Source of the DNA: Drosophila persimilis
Taxonomy: Eukaryota > Arthropoda > Insecta > Diptera > Drosophilidae
Direction of reading: 5' to 3'
Assembly: GCF_003286085.1 (NCBI RefSeq)
Contig: NW_020825294.1
Location: 7,254,001-7,318,000, forward strand
DNA: 64,000 nucleotides
Part shown: in pieces, positions 35,618-47,317 of the stretch
Layout of the letters: every line of letters begins with the position of its first letter
How positions within the stretch are numbered: the first letter of the stretch is position 1
The notes under the pieces: model-generated
The model's input: only the letters and a program-made list of their open reading frames with translations
The model's database searches: none
What the model was told of the DNA's origin: nothing
Position numbers and translations under genes: made by a program

Positions 35618-37491
35618 GTTCGGATTTTGTTCCGTCGATTTCTAATTAAATATTTAAAGGCGTACTCCTCTTAATGGTATTTGTTCGCAATGCAATTGAT
35701 TTCGTAGACTTTTATGGCCATACTTTTCTTGGATTTTTACACCCATTGCTTTAGTTTCTCAAAGTAAACTTTTACTTGGGACGTCTTTATTAAATATATT
35801 GCAAATTTGTGGCCTCCATCTCTGCCACATTTTCTGTGCCACGTTGTCATAACAACGAAAGTTTTTTGTCCTTCTTCATACTCTTGTTTGCACAAAGGTT
35901 AACTTCTCGAAAAAATAGAATGGAGAACGAATAGGGGCAGGACCACGCCCAAGTAACCACAGTTTCGCTGCAGATGGCCCAATTTCATCACTTATTTGGC
36001 ACATCGCCCGCACCTTTCGTCCGGTTGCCATCTTTGAAGCCCTCCTTTAATAGACCGCAGCGTGTTGCCGTGCATTCAGTGGCAAATGAAGCTAGTTTTC
36101 ATTAAAAAACTTTTTAATTAGTTAATAGATTCCACGTTTTTTCCCTACACTTTTTTCCTCCCGCCTTTTCCAGTTGTTCCCGGCATATTTTAACACTAGG
36201 TTTTTGCCTTCTTTTTGCCATTTATAAATTTTGACGAACAAAAAAACACTTTAAAAATTACTAAAGGGTTCTTTTTGCTGATTTAAATGACTTTGGCGTA
36301 TATTTTATTCATTACCAAGTTGCATATTTGATGGGGAACATCTTTTTGTTATGGTATTGGAGCTGATATAAAAGTTCTGAATTTTAGTAAGTTTTGTAGA
36401 GGAAAATTATATTGGAGTTATCTGGAAGCTGACAGAATGCCGAAGTCTCTCCAAGCAAAATTCCATTGTTGGCTTCAAACCTTTTCATCACACCTTCCAT
36501 AGTAATTTGGAGTCCTTTATTTTATTTATAATCCTCATTGTTGTTGCATTCCGTTGGTCATTAATTGTGCAACGCCCTGTACATCGCCCCGGACAATGCT
36601 GGTCGCTGAAAAGTGTGAAACGCGCAACAGGGGGAAAAAATGCATAAAACCTCATAAAAAATTCAAGGGAATCGCACAAATTTACAGAAATATGCAAAAT
36701 GGTAGCTACGGATAGTTTGGGCCATGGGCGTGTCTGGATGCATTGTGTTCGAGAGGTAGATGTATGTATAAAATAATTTTTTGTTCGTCATCGTCGTCGC
36801 CGGAATTTTATTTCCACAAATACAAATGTATTTCACCGAGCAAAAATTTTTAAAATTTTAAATTATCATCAGAAAATAAAAAAGATTTCATCTTCACGAG
36901 TATGTCCTCCCTTTGGTGTACAATAGAAGGTATTTCTTTCAATGAATTCCAAATAAATATCTGAAATCCTTTACGATTTCCCTCTCCTTTGGCTCACACA
37001 CCATTTAATGGCTAAAAAATCCCCGAATCCCCAAAAAAGAAATCCTAATTAATATGTTATCAACGAGAGGCCAAATGTCGCTCATAAAATTCGATCTAAA
37101 GCTTTTACAGACATAAAAATCACACAAACAGAAAAAACAAAACCATAAACTTTTACAACACAGAAACATACAATAGAAAACAAGAAGGAAACAAAAAAAA
37201 ATAAGTATAAGGCAAATAAAATGCTGGGAAAAGTCAGGGGAGGGCAGAGTCAGCTCCTATCAAGATTACAGCTTCAAATAATGTTCATTTATGGATCTCG
37301 ATTTGATTACATTGGAGCAAATTGCAAGTGTCGTGCCAACAATTGGATTGCATGCAGCGACATGCCGAAGGACATGGTCATTTGTGGCACAAACAGGCAA
37401 TCGTCTTAAATGAGCCAACCGCAAAGTCTCAAGACTGATAAGCAGGCCAAGGAGAGCCTCAACAGCATCTGGAGGAGGAGCTACCACATCA
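35618..37491. other. non-coding stretch
   Basis: No gene recognised. The last 400 bp before 37492 are A-rich and could be a 5' leader of the candidate exon there. The 187-codon minus ORF across 37266-37829 is judged to be the shadow of that exon. Confidence 0.45.
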
Positions 37492-37763
37492 ATGGACTTA
37501 GACGAGAGACCGTCGACAAGTGCGAGTGCGGGTGGGCGAGCAGTTGGCATACCAGGCACTTCCGGTATGAATGCATTGTCGGCACCGGAAACGGCGACCG
37601 TGCCTGCGGCTGGCAACAGCAATGCGGAGCAGCCACCAACATCATCGCCTGCCACACCATTAACGGGAGCGCAATTGGGCAAACCCACTGATTGGGTTGT
37701 TATTCCTGTGCTTGTGGATATTGTTAAATTGGCATTGGGCGAAAGGGAGAACTGTTTGCAGCG
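37492..37763 (+). CDS. candidate first coding exon of an unrecognised gene
   Basis: ATG at 37492 in the context CATCAATG, then 90 codons of coding-like composition ending at a strong GTAAGC donor (phase 2). The frame is also open upstream to a TGA at 37411. The sequence is Ala/Thr/Ser/Pro-rich (STSASAGG, TATVPAAG, SSPATPLTG) and then more ordered (KPTDWVVIPVLVDIVKLALGE). It looks like the disordered N-terminus of a larger protein. The opposite strand also has a long ORF (187 codons) over the same bases; the plus strand is preferred for its start context and donor. The partner exon was not proven. Confidence 0.4.
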
Positions 37764-38493
37764 GTAAGCTGAATTTGCCTGGAACCCAACAAATTCGATT
37801 GATGCTACATCATTACTTATCCGGATCACGAGAAAAAATCAAGGGCACGTAATCATAAAAGCGTATTAAATATAATATTAACGAAAAAATCGTATGGAGA
37901 GTAGATAATATTCTTGCCAACCCAAAAACTCGAGTTTGTACAATTTAATCGATTGTTTTCATAAAGAGTATTTGAAAATGTAATTATTAAGTATTTCTCT
38001 CAGTCTCGCCGCAATCTTTAGTCTCCTTGGACGCAAGGAACAACACGTGGCCACGAAGAACAGTCACGAACAGTCCATCAGTCATTGCTTCATAGATATC
38101 TGTGACATCAGAGACTTACACTTTTTGAGACCAACATCTAAACTAATACAATATACCCATGAGCTTTACGAATACCTAGCACAAAAACAGAAATAAACTT
38201 TTTCTCAATCATTCAGCTATTTCCAATATCGCATTGAGTTTCACAGTGAAATGAAGCGTGAATCGCCTTTCAATACGCTAATTAAACGGGGCCCTCGGTG
38301 CATGAATTGCATAGCTCTCTCCATATTCTTTCCCTTTCAAAACCTCCTCCACCCATGACCCCTTTACCAATTAAGTCCTGCACCATTTTGCCATCACTTT
38401 TTATCATCGAGCAAAACATACTCTCCTCACTCAAACCCTTCTTTCCACTCACTCATTCGGTCCTTCTTCCTCCTCTTTATTTTGTGTGTGCAG
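37764..38493. other. putative intron
   Basis: AT-rich and then pyrimidine-rich toward 38493. No gene seen. Confidence 0.35.
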
Positions 38494-38646
38494 CTTACAA
38501 AATGGTCACATCAATATGGCGGCCTTCGATCGGATGGCGGCCATTGTCGGCACATGCAGGCGATGAAAGCGGCCCTGGCGCCATCCAAGGGGAGGACGAG
38601 TACTTTGGCCGGCATATGCAGCAAACTACAAAACTCGGCGAAGAGG
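38494..38646 (+). CDS. candidate internal exon
   Basis: A 153 bp segment bounded by a strong acceptor (a long pyrimidine stretch ending TGTGTGCAG) and a strong GTAAGT donor. Two of three frames are open throughout (one reads LTKWSHQYGGL..., the other YKMVTSIWRPS...). The frame demanded by the phase-2 donor at 37763 meets a TGA, so the two exons are not simply joined. It may be an alternative or untranslated exon, or part of a different transcript. Confidence 0.35.
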
Positions 38647-41600
38647 GTAAGTAATATTCGCAAAAGTCAAAAACTTGTCCTTTTCTCCTCCTCTGCCGTT
38701 GGTGTGTGCTTGGATTTTTCAATATTCTTTTTACCCCTTTTTCTGCTCTGCGTATTTTATGGCATTTTTCCACATTTTTCACTGGCACTCGGTGCCGCAA
38801 ACAGTTCTGATACCCTTACAAGTGGGTCATTTTGAGCAGAAGTCCTGTAATGGATGGAAAGGAGTACTTGTGAGCATTAAAGGCATGCGAGTATCCTAAT
38901 CCTACAAGCTTAACAGTTAAACGAATAGTGTTGAAATAGTTGAATAGCTCCTGATTATTTCAATTAATTTAAACTATGTTTATTTATAAGATTTTGAATC
39001 GTCTATCTTGGAATTTGGAAATATTTCACTCTTAAGTTCTTTGCAGTCTCTTTAAAGCTTATTTCTTATGTACTTTATATTCTCAAAAGAAGAATTTTTT
39101 GTAATTTCAGTAGATTTGAAAACTATTTTATGCATAGATTCAGCTCTTCCCTCAGTAAAGTGTATTTCCAGCCTCGGTCCCTTTTAAAAATTTGTACTTT
39201 CTTGTTTTTTTCTTACAAATAAATTAATAAAATAATTTAAATAAAAATACAAAAACTCACAAGCAAACAGAATGTTGCAAAATGCAACAGGCGGATGAAA
39301 TTTTAAAAAAAGTTATCCACCAAAAAGTCCTGAAAAACTCCAACATAAACTTCAATTAATCCGTGAATCCTCAACCCCCAAGATAAAGCGGACTTTATTT
39401 GCAGAGTAAATATCAACTGGAAAAGTCCTGTTCCAAAAAAACAGGCAACATTCAACAAAAGTTGCAAATGCAAAAACAATTGTTTCGCTCATTTTGTTTT
39501 TTTTTTTTAAATCCTTCTTGGAGCTGTCAGCAGGGAACACGAAAAAAAGACCTGAAATAAACCCAAACTAAAGACAGATTGGGAGAAGGATGAAGCTGTG
39601 GTAACTAGGAGAAACATGTTGCTTGAAAGCGGGCAAAGACATAAAAAAGGAACAAGAAAGTGCAGAAATGAAAGGCCCCAGCACACATACTCGTAGAGAC
39701 CCACGAACTCATTATAACCCCATGCAGATTAAGGCAACTTTTGAAGTCTTTTGCTACTGGCAAAAGCAACAACCAGAAGCATAAACAAAATATTGGGCTT
39801 GTTAGTCGAATCAATAGATACCCTGTCAGAGTTATGTTTCGTAAGATTCAAGTACAAAAATATGCTGACTATTTGTCGGAGGGTTTTAAAGGTTTCGATC
39901 ATGGTTAATACCGCTAAGAAACAGGCAGACTGTCATACGTATGTACATATATCTACTCGAACTTTGATGTTGATCAAGAAAAACTACACTCCTATCCATT
40001 AAAAATATCTTCTCGAACTCATAAAACCCTTTGTTAGGGTATAAATCCCACATCTGAAGCATATAAAGAAGTTGTCTTTGGGGGTTGCGGCAAAACGCAT
40101 CGACAGCACCGGATGCTAAAAAAAGGAATGAAAACTTCCGGAGGAGAGCATTTCTGTGGTGTGTTTTTATGCCTGGTAATTCCGCAGCATCATCCTCCCA
40201 GGCTCTGAGCCTGAGGCCGGAAAACTTTATCTGTGAGTGCCTGACGTCATGCATAATGGCGGAGGCAAATGAGGTTTACTGGGTAACCGTGTAAACTCTG
40301 CTTACCTTTTAGGGGATGGCGAAAGAATGCCTTAAGCCCTCAGCAAGATTTTAAAGATATTTTGCACTTATTACAATTAAATTTTTGTGGGAATGCCCTT
40401 CTATTGGCTATTGGAATGCTATTCCTCTTTACTGAATAATCAAAACCTGTAGAATGTACGTTCACCCAATCAAGCACTTGAAGATGTTTTAGTTTTGTAC
40501 ATTGTTGGGGAGAAATGTTTTTCATATATAAGAAGAATATTTCACCGAGACAGTGACTGGTTATTTTATTTTATACAAAAAATGTGTTAACTAAGTTTAA
40601 AACTGTTAGTCTATTCCCTCAAGGTACATATCATAATTTATTTTATATAATAGATATGTTGAGTAAAAAAGTACCCCAGAAATTGTGTGTAGATTGTGTT
40701 TAAACCTGTGGTGTCTCCCCAATTTCTTTTGTTTACGGGTTTGGGACAGTGCCAAGATTTAGTTGAAAGTTGCTCTTGTTATTGTGGTTTTTCTCAGTGT
40801 CTTTCACACAAAAATCCTAATGCGTTTCCCACTTGTTAGTGTAGTTGTTTAGCTAAGTTCACCGAGCATCTTCTAAGTCTGTGTCTCCTCAGCATATAAC
40901 CAAAACCAAAAAAAAAACTGTCCAGCAGCTCAGAAAAGTTTAGCTAAACTTTAAGCCAAGTCCTTGAGAAAAATACGAATAAAAGTTTACTTTTCAAATT
41001 TTGATGCACTTTCGAAAACTGTGTAAATAAATGTTGGGTTTGTCGACTTTTTCGGCAGGCGCTTTCCGTTAGGCCAACATATTTCTTTCAGAAGAAAGAT
41101 CTATTTGATCCCTTGGAAGCTGCTGGTTCACCATGCATTTTTTATTGGTGGTGTAAATGGTGATGTGTAGATAAAGTAATTCAAACTAAGACCAAACTAA
41201 GTACAGATGTGCGGCACTTCTTCACTGCAGTTTTTGTCGATACTGAAAGTCTTCTAAACTAATCTTCTAATCTACTACTTAAGATTATATGCCTCTCCAA
41301 GCTTCAAATATCTAAACGTACAAACACCTACTAAAGCCGAAGACAAACATTGAAGACCCTGCCAAAAAAATTAGCAAAAACTAAAAGCACAACAAAAATT
41401 ATTTTAAAATCCCATCAAAGCAGCACAAAATCATTTAATTGTTTTTCCTTTTCGCTTTGCATACTTCTAACTCTATTTTATTTTCATTTTTTATAATTTA
41501 TATTGCTTTGAAAACGATATTGTTGTACACTCTTGACTGTGAGGACATGAGCATTCTTAAGTCAGGAAAGCACTCTAGACCCTCTCTAATTTTTCGGGTT

Positions 41601-42276
41601 TTTGATATGACTATAAAAAGTAAAAGGAATAAAGGAAAAAGGGCAAAGAAATACATTCAAAAAGGAAAGAAAACCCTGCTCCCACTTGAAAGCGACATTG
41701 AGGCCCGTCTCCATGGGAACGCCATCGTCCTCTGCTGTCTGGAGGGTCCTTCCTTCCCTGCCTCTACAAGGGGCGACATGTCAACGCAGCTATGCCTCTT
41801 GGATGGGGCACGTGTGCTCCGGCATGGCACAGGAACTCGAAAGGCATTTCACGAAATTACAAGGCAAACAGCATGCACAAATTGCATTTAGATGTGCGAA
41901 GAAAATTGCTTAAAATAATATTTGCCTTTAAGGGAATTTCGAAATGAAAATGTTTATCTCTAAAACATAAAGTGCATTTTCTAACTTGACGTAATATAAT
42001 ACTCATATCCTGTGTTAAAAGTCAGGAACAGAAAACAAAGGTAAAATCTACAATGAATTGTTAATGGCCTGAAGGCAGGACCCGACATCTATCGATGCAG
42101 AGGCTAACAAGTCCAGGGAATTTCCTACAAGCATCTACTGCTAGCACACACATCCCAGAGATCCTTGGCATGTCGAATTTAAATGTAACTTATTTATATC
42201 CGTTTATGTGGGTCCGAAGTCATTTAAATTTTGCTCACTAGGCCTCAGATATGATAAGTAGGACAGCACCTCATTT
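38647..42276. other. non-coding stretch
   Basis: No supportable gene. A GC-rich island at about 41690-41880 has two overlapping plus ORFs but no splice sites. The rest is AT-rich. Confidence 0.45.
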
Positions 42277-43400
42277 GTGGAAGTCAGGGAAAAAATGTTG
42301 ATGGATTTTGTGGCTTCAAAACCAGAGGCAACATTTCTTATATTGCTGGGTGACTCTGGGCATCAGCTTGGTGGATTTGTAAGGCGCTGTAAGGAAAGCA
42401 ATAAAGAAATATACGAATCCCAGTACGAATATGATACGCACCGAGTCCGGATACGATTCGGCGCGGTAGCAACGTGGAAACATGTGACAAAGATTGTACA
42501 TCAATTGCTGTAGGAGATCAATATACAGGTTGCCCGTCCCAACCAGAAAGAACTGCGTTTGATTGGTGTGGACATTGGTACGCTGATCGCCGGATTCGCA
42601 TTGTTATATCCATTATGCTGAGATAGAAGGCCAGTTGGGAAAGAAGCCGTGTGCTACGTCCTGGGATTAATGTGCATCTGAAAGGAGGAGGATAGAAAAT
42701 TACGAGGTTTCTGGCAGCCAAAGGTTAAAAGTTCACAATATACCTTGCTGCAGGCCGCAGAAATTCCCCTCAACACATTATTCTGACCATCGCTGACACC
42801 GTCACGACAAGAGACAATGTGCTCGGAATAGCAGTTCCAGAACTGATGACTCCATTACTCCGATTTCCTCCAGGGCAGAGGCTTGGAAGTGATATTGGAT
42901 GTTGTATGAAGCCCCGAAAGGATTATGGGAGGCAGCCAACCCCCACCACACTGGATGGCGTCCCGAAATTTGGTATATAACGAACACCAAATCTCATTGG
43001 TTTCGTTTGGAATCCTGAAAGGAATCATATAGGTCCCGGTCATCTCTGTACATCCGTATTACAGCCGTCTTATGTAGGACACATTGACTATGTGACTTTT
43101 AGCAAGGACCTGCAAGGACCTGCAAGGAGAACATTCAGATCTCTGTGTCATGCCGAGGTCAGCACCTTACAACTCACTTGTTCTTTGAAATCTTGCACCT
43201 GAATGTAGGCCGAGGGCACGGCTTTGGAGCAACGAATTTCCTACGATCTCAACTGTTGCCATTGTATTCCGCCATCAAGGGATTGAGGTCCGTGTGTATA
43301 CCGTGATGAAACAGTTCTCGCAAAATCCAGAGCAATCACTCAACGAATTTAACGCGAAAGTGAATACAAAACGAAACGAAGAATATCAGCAGGCTTGGCC
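42277..43400. other. unresolved degenerate coding-like region
   Basis: GC-richer block with broken frames. On the plus strand, 42277-42513 reads 78 codons (VREKMLMDF, LLGDSGHQLGGF), stops, and continues in frame with a hydrophobic LIGVDIGTLIAGFALLY piece until TGA. On the minus strand, 42855-43043 and 42802-42990 give other coding-like pieces (YMIPFRIPNETNEIWC). A 10 bp unit AAGGACCTGC is repeated in tandem at about 43104-43125. It may be one or two pseudogenes. I recognise no family. Confidence 0.3.
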
Positions 43401-43717
43401 ACTCTACTCAGCTGTGTTGTTGAGTTCAGTGTTGTAAGCCGTTTGACTGTAAACATCGATAAATATACTACAAATTGCTTGTTACAAACCGCGTAAAATG
43501 TTTCCAAAAAATGTATTTTGGTATCTAAAATACATCTCAGATATTCGCGCAGCCCCAATTTGTATACCTCTATGAACTGCCATGGCCCTTAATGGGTTAC
43601 AATATATATCTGACGTTTTTATAGTTTACTTATCCATGTATTTATTTAAATACAGTAGGTATATAAGTAAAAACATCCAATAAGACGCTTGTAGAGTAAA
43701 TCAAGTAATCTAAAAAC

Positions 43718-43775
43718 ATCGATAGTGGGGAAAAAACATCGATGATGCAGAAAAACATCGATGACATCGATGACA
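43718..43775 (+). promoter_or_regulatory. cluster of CATCGAT motifs upstream of the VAP-like gene
   Basis: Four CATCGAT motifs (three of them in AACATCGAT) lie within 60 bp, about 130-185 bp before the ATG, with another near 43454. ATCGAT/CGATA-type sequences are the core of DREF and BEAF-32 sites at fly housekeeping promoters. It is a plausible promoter for the intronless gene downstream; binding is inference. Confidence 0.45.
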
Positions 43776-43902
43776 TCTCAAGCTTACTACATCGCCTTCA
43801 CTTTCTTTTCGCCATTTCATCTCAGAAAGTTTTTTCGAGCACATTTTTTCGTGAACCAAACCTACAGAAAAGGACAAAAATTCCGTAAACCGAACTGAAA
43901 AA

Positions 43903-44652
43903 ATGGCAAAGAATATAGAGAACATAATGATCTGCGAGCCAGCTGATGCGCTGACTTTCGAAGGGCCATTCAACAGGGCCATCAAGCGCAGTCTGGTTAT
44001 TCGCAGTCTCGTCAATAAGGATATGGCGTACAAGCTGAAGACAACCTCGCCACGTCTGTTCTACGTTCGCCCTAACATCGGGATAATTGGTGCCAAGTCG
44101 TCGGTCAGCATCGAAATTTTCATGCCTCCGACACTGCCCCTGTCTCCGGACCCGTTTGGGAAGCGTCACAAATTCCTCATTGTGGTTGGCGAAGCTCCTG
44201 AGCCCGTAGTGGATTTGCAGAACTTCTTCAAGGATCTGGACCCGGCCAACGCATGGGAAGGCAGGGTCCGCTGTGAGTTGGTGCTTCCGATGCCGGAGAA
44301 TAACAACGGCTTCGGGGACATCATTTCGGACGAGTCGATCCGCCAGACTGTTGGTGGAGAGCCCAATGAAGAGGTTGAGCGCACGTACGACGCCCTGGAG
44401 GTCAGCACTCTGGTGGACATGCAAATTCTACAGGAAAAGGTTTCAAATCTTGAGAAGGTGCGTCTGGAGTTGTCTCAGCAAATCCAGGATCTACGCGATT
44501 CTGCTGAGAAGGGGCAGAACGCCAAGAAAGTTCTGCTACGCCAGCGCTCTACCATGTTTATGTTTTCGGCCGCATGTGTCGCCGTTGGTGCCATCTTATT
44601 TTTCGGTAATTTTGGCAAAGATTTCCTAAAACTAATTGAGAAAGCCTTTTAA
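43903..44652 (+). CDS. VAP (VAMP-associated protein) family member, intronless
   Basis: A 249-aa ER membrane adaptor with the complete VAP layout. It has an MSP domain (about residues 8-128) with the signature KTTSPRLFYVRPNIGII (46-62), including Pro50, the position equivalent to the ALS8 proline of VAPB. HKFL corresponds to the KFM of the FFAT-binding surface. A coiled coil covers about 170-205. A C-terminal hydrophobic anchor spans about 218-236 and is followed by a short basic tail. VAPs tether the ER to other membranes and recruit FFAT-motif lipid-transfer proteins. Start: ATG after GAAAAA. There is no intron, unlike typical VAP genes, so it is probably an expressed retrocopy; fly VAP paralogues such as farinelli act in the testis. 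Frame and key residues are intact. Copy A of the repeat begins 120 bp downstream. Confidence 0.88.
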   Translation: MAKNIENIMICEPADALTFEGPFNRAIKRSLVIRSLVNKDMAYKLKTTSPRLFYVRPNIGIIGAKSSVSIEIFMPPTLPLSPDPFGKRHKFLIVVGEAPEPVVDLQNFFKDLDPANAWEGRVRCELVLPMPENNNGFGDIISDESIRQTVGGEPNEEVERTYDALEVSTLVDMQILQEKVSNLEKVRLELSQQIQDLRDSAEKGQNAKKVLLRQRSTMFMFSAACVAVGAILFFGNFGKDFLKLIEKAF

Positions 44653-44672
44653 ATAATTGTTCTGTTAAAGCG

Positions 44673-44678
44673 AATAAA
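44673..44678 (+). terminator. poly(A) signal of the VAP-like gene
   Basis: AATAAA 20 bp after the stop codon, giving a very short 3' UTR. Confidence 0.65.
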
Positions 44679-45132
44679 ATATGTAATTGCTCTCCCCTAA
44701 TTGAATTTCTATTCAATTTTGGAGTTTTTTGTCATAGAAAATTCGAGAAATTCTCATACATACAAAAACTCAAGGTTTTTGCAGAGTCACCTCATGACGT
44801 CATGCAACAAAAAATTTAAATGGCGGATGTCAGAGGCGGCCTAACAGCTGGATTTTGTAAAATCCTTCAATCGATTGGTTGTGACTTCATAATAGTTTTG
44901 TTAGATCTGTACAAAATATCGTATCGGTCAGATATATATTTTTTGGAAAAATACACAGGCCGAAATATTTTTCGTTATATGTAAACGTACAATAGCATTG
45001 CCAAAAATATCAATTTTGAATAGTTTGATCTATTTTCGAGCTCTGGAGAATCTTAAAATATTAAACATCGATAGGCAAAAACTGTGTCAATATCGATTGT
45101 GAAAAGCTGCAACCAGTCCTCGGCTATCTGTC

Positions 45133-46100
45133 TTGGCCCTTGAAAAATTTAGAGTTCGTATCGTTTGCACCATTTCGCATATAGACACGACCGAGAACTT
45201 TTTTGTGTGGACTCCCCAAAGGAAGAGGGCCCCTTGGGGGCCCCCCAAGGCGATCAAATTGAGTCTCGAGTCCGTGGCCGCAAAGGCATCGATAGAGCCG
45301 TCGGGCAGCGGGGAGCTGCTTCCAAAATTGCAAGTCACTCGCGACGGAACCGTCCACAAAATTCAAGAAATTAAACGGAAAATACTATACAATAAGCGCC
45401 GCAACATTCTACGGCAAGTGCTGGAACAATTAATAGATATTTGAGTTTATTTGTAATAGAAAATCGTTTTCCGATCAGGCTCCGTCGGCTGCAGAAATTT
45501 TCCCTTTAAAGCTGGAGCCTGCCCAGACGGCCAGACAGATGCCGCCCGTGAAGGAGGAAGAGCTAAAGTCGTTTGCGGTTGACTTTGATAACAAGGATGA
45601 AGCGCCAGCTGTGGGGCCTTTAGCACCCCTAATGCGGTGTCGTTCGGCGACGCCACCACCGCTGGCCAGCAGCCAAAGCAGATGCCCAATCTTGAGGATG
45701 CCGATCGCCAGTCGTGCGGGCGGCACAGGAGCCACCAAATCGAGCTGTAGGGTCGCTCTAGAAGGAGATGGACACCCAGCTGAAGGCGGAAATATTGCCG
45801 GACAGTCCGGAGCAGATGACTCTGGTCAAGGAGATGAAGCGAGTTGAGCTTCAGTTGCAGAATCTGGACAGAAAGACCCTGAAGAACAAGAACGAGAATG
45901 TTGCGCAACATCAACCTGTCTCACCAAGATGGAGCAGAATAACATCAACATTCAAATGCTTCACTCGTAAGTCAGCGCTAGACAAGGTCCCCGTTCAAGT
46001 CTAAGCTCATGATTATTTTTTCAGAGCCTTGGGTCTCCGCCAAGCGCCGCGGCGCTGTCGTAACTGTTTGCCGAGGATCCATCCATGATCCGATCCGGGC
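45133..46100 (+). pseudogene. fragment of an unrecognised multi-exon gene, copy A
   Basis: Coding-like pieces: KAIKLSLESVAAKASIEP...RRNILRQVLEQLID (within 45133-45444), VKEEELKSFAVDFDNK... (45539-45847), a charged coiled-coil-like LVKEMKRVELQLQNLDRKTLKNKNE (45768-46004), then MEQNN...QMLHS ending at GTAAGT. A 58 bp intron (45967-46024, TTTTTTCAG acceptor) is followed by ALGLRQAPRR... The pieces are in different frames. The retained intron shows DNA-level duplication. No family was recognised. Confidence 0.55.
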
Positions 46101-46554
46101 AATCAGTCGTCGGGCGTTCAGAACGCCATTATTCTTCATTCTTGATCATTTATTTTTTATTCCAAAATATGTTTCTCAGCCATTTAGTGGATCTTTGCGC
46201 CCTTCCGTCACGTATTCATTCTGCATGAGTACTTTTGCTGCGAGTCCAATCACGATCGCAGTCACGGAAAAGCAAAAGATGATCTGCGGCTTTGAGCCTC
46301 ATTCCTTTCTCTCCTTTGAGCTGGTCTCGTATTTCGTGGCGCAACTCGGGTATCAGCTAGATCCATATTCGGTTCTGGATCTATCCATATGGAGCTGATT
46401 CCCAAGCTACGCGACGAGATGCGAGAGGAGCTCAAATTCAAGATAAAGGAAAGAGGAACAAAGCCACAAATCATCTAGTGCTTTTTCCTGGCAGGGATCG
46501 AGGCTGGATTCGCGGCGACAGTACTTCTTCAGAATCAGTACGTGACTGAAGTGG

Positions 46555-46638
46555 GTCTAGATTCCAAACCGAATTAAGATCTAGATCCAAAACCAAATAT
46601 ATGGATCTAGATCCATGTTCGCTTTTGGATCTAGATCC
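46555..46638. repeat. cluster of TCTAGATC palindromes
   Basis: Four TCTAGAT(C/T)-type palindromic sites within 85 bp, three preceded by G(A/G) as in GGATCTAGATCC, with diverged half-sites near 46355-46385. The same cluster recurs in copy B (about 52156-52239) and, with one site changed to CTTGATCC, in copy C (about 60450-60534). Confidence 0.7.
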
Positions 46639-46998
46639 TGATTTAATCCCACCCACTGATTATTTTTTTGTTTCTTGTTTCTTGTATTTGGAAATGTCAT
46701 GCCTCTGCCATTTATGGGTCTAAAATGTTTTAGTTCTGAATAAAGGTCTGCCTGGTACAAAAAGAGCTCGCCCGAAAAAATCAATTGTTTTGTAACAATG
46801 TTTATCCTTTAGAGAGGGACAGGTCTTGGGCACATCTCCTGCCACATTTCTCCCCCAAGGTAACCGGCAATGGAGTTTTTGGCCGGCTGACAGCGAATGG
46901 ACCAGGTTAAGTAAAGTAGTGGGCATTGGTATGGTATGTCGATGCCGTTTTGTTTACTCAGGATCGCGGTCAGCGGTGGAGTCAGTCCAGAAGCATCT

Positions 46999-47317
46999 TT
47001 AAACCATTTCAGTATCCATGTGAAGATCTTTTCGGACTCGGTTGGCCCCTAGACTGCAGTACACAGTTCTGGTCGTGGTAGTGATCGCGCGTACGTACAC
47101 TGTTGTGCCTGCTGGGTACTGTAGATCCGCACTGAGGCTGATGACTGGCCAGGAAATCCACCATCCGTTGCCATCCGTGGGGAACTGCAGCAGACAGAGC
47201 AGGTCTGCGCTGTACAGACTCTGGATATGTTTGGTTGGTTCTGCAGATTGCAGTGGACGGATGGAAGTACACACCCCAGTTCGAAGACCAACAAGGCATT
47301 GTGCGCAGACAAGACAT
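46999..47317 (-). other. open reading region on the antisense strand of copy A
   Basis: All three minus frames are open for 87-102 codons. One frame (46999-47274) reads FPTDGNGWWISWPVISL and continues LQYPAGTTVYVRAITTT, directly after a CTGTCTGCTGCAG acceptor-like sequence. Another reads CRTN...VPHGWQRMVDFLASHQP. The region recurs in copy B (52604-52979, -) and copy C (59758-60069, +). It may be a second captured exon opposite the first gene; I cannot tell which frame was real. Confidence 0.35.

Noticed and set aside
37266..37829. A 187-codon minus-strand ORF
   Set aside because: It lies opposite the plus exon, which has a better start context and a strong donor; kept only as an alternative.
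46009..46398. A 129-codon ORF kept in all three repeat copies
   Set aside because: It starts inside the 58 bp intron and its conservation may simply reflect the youth of the copies; no coding-like family signal.
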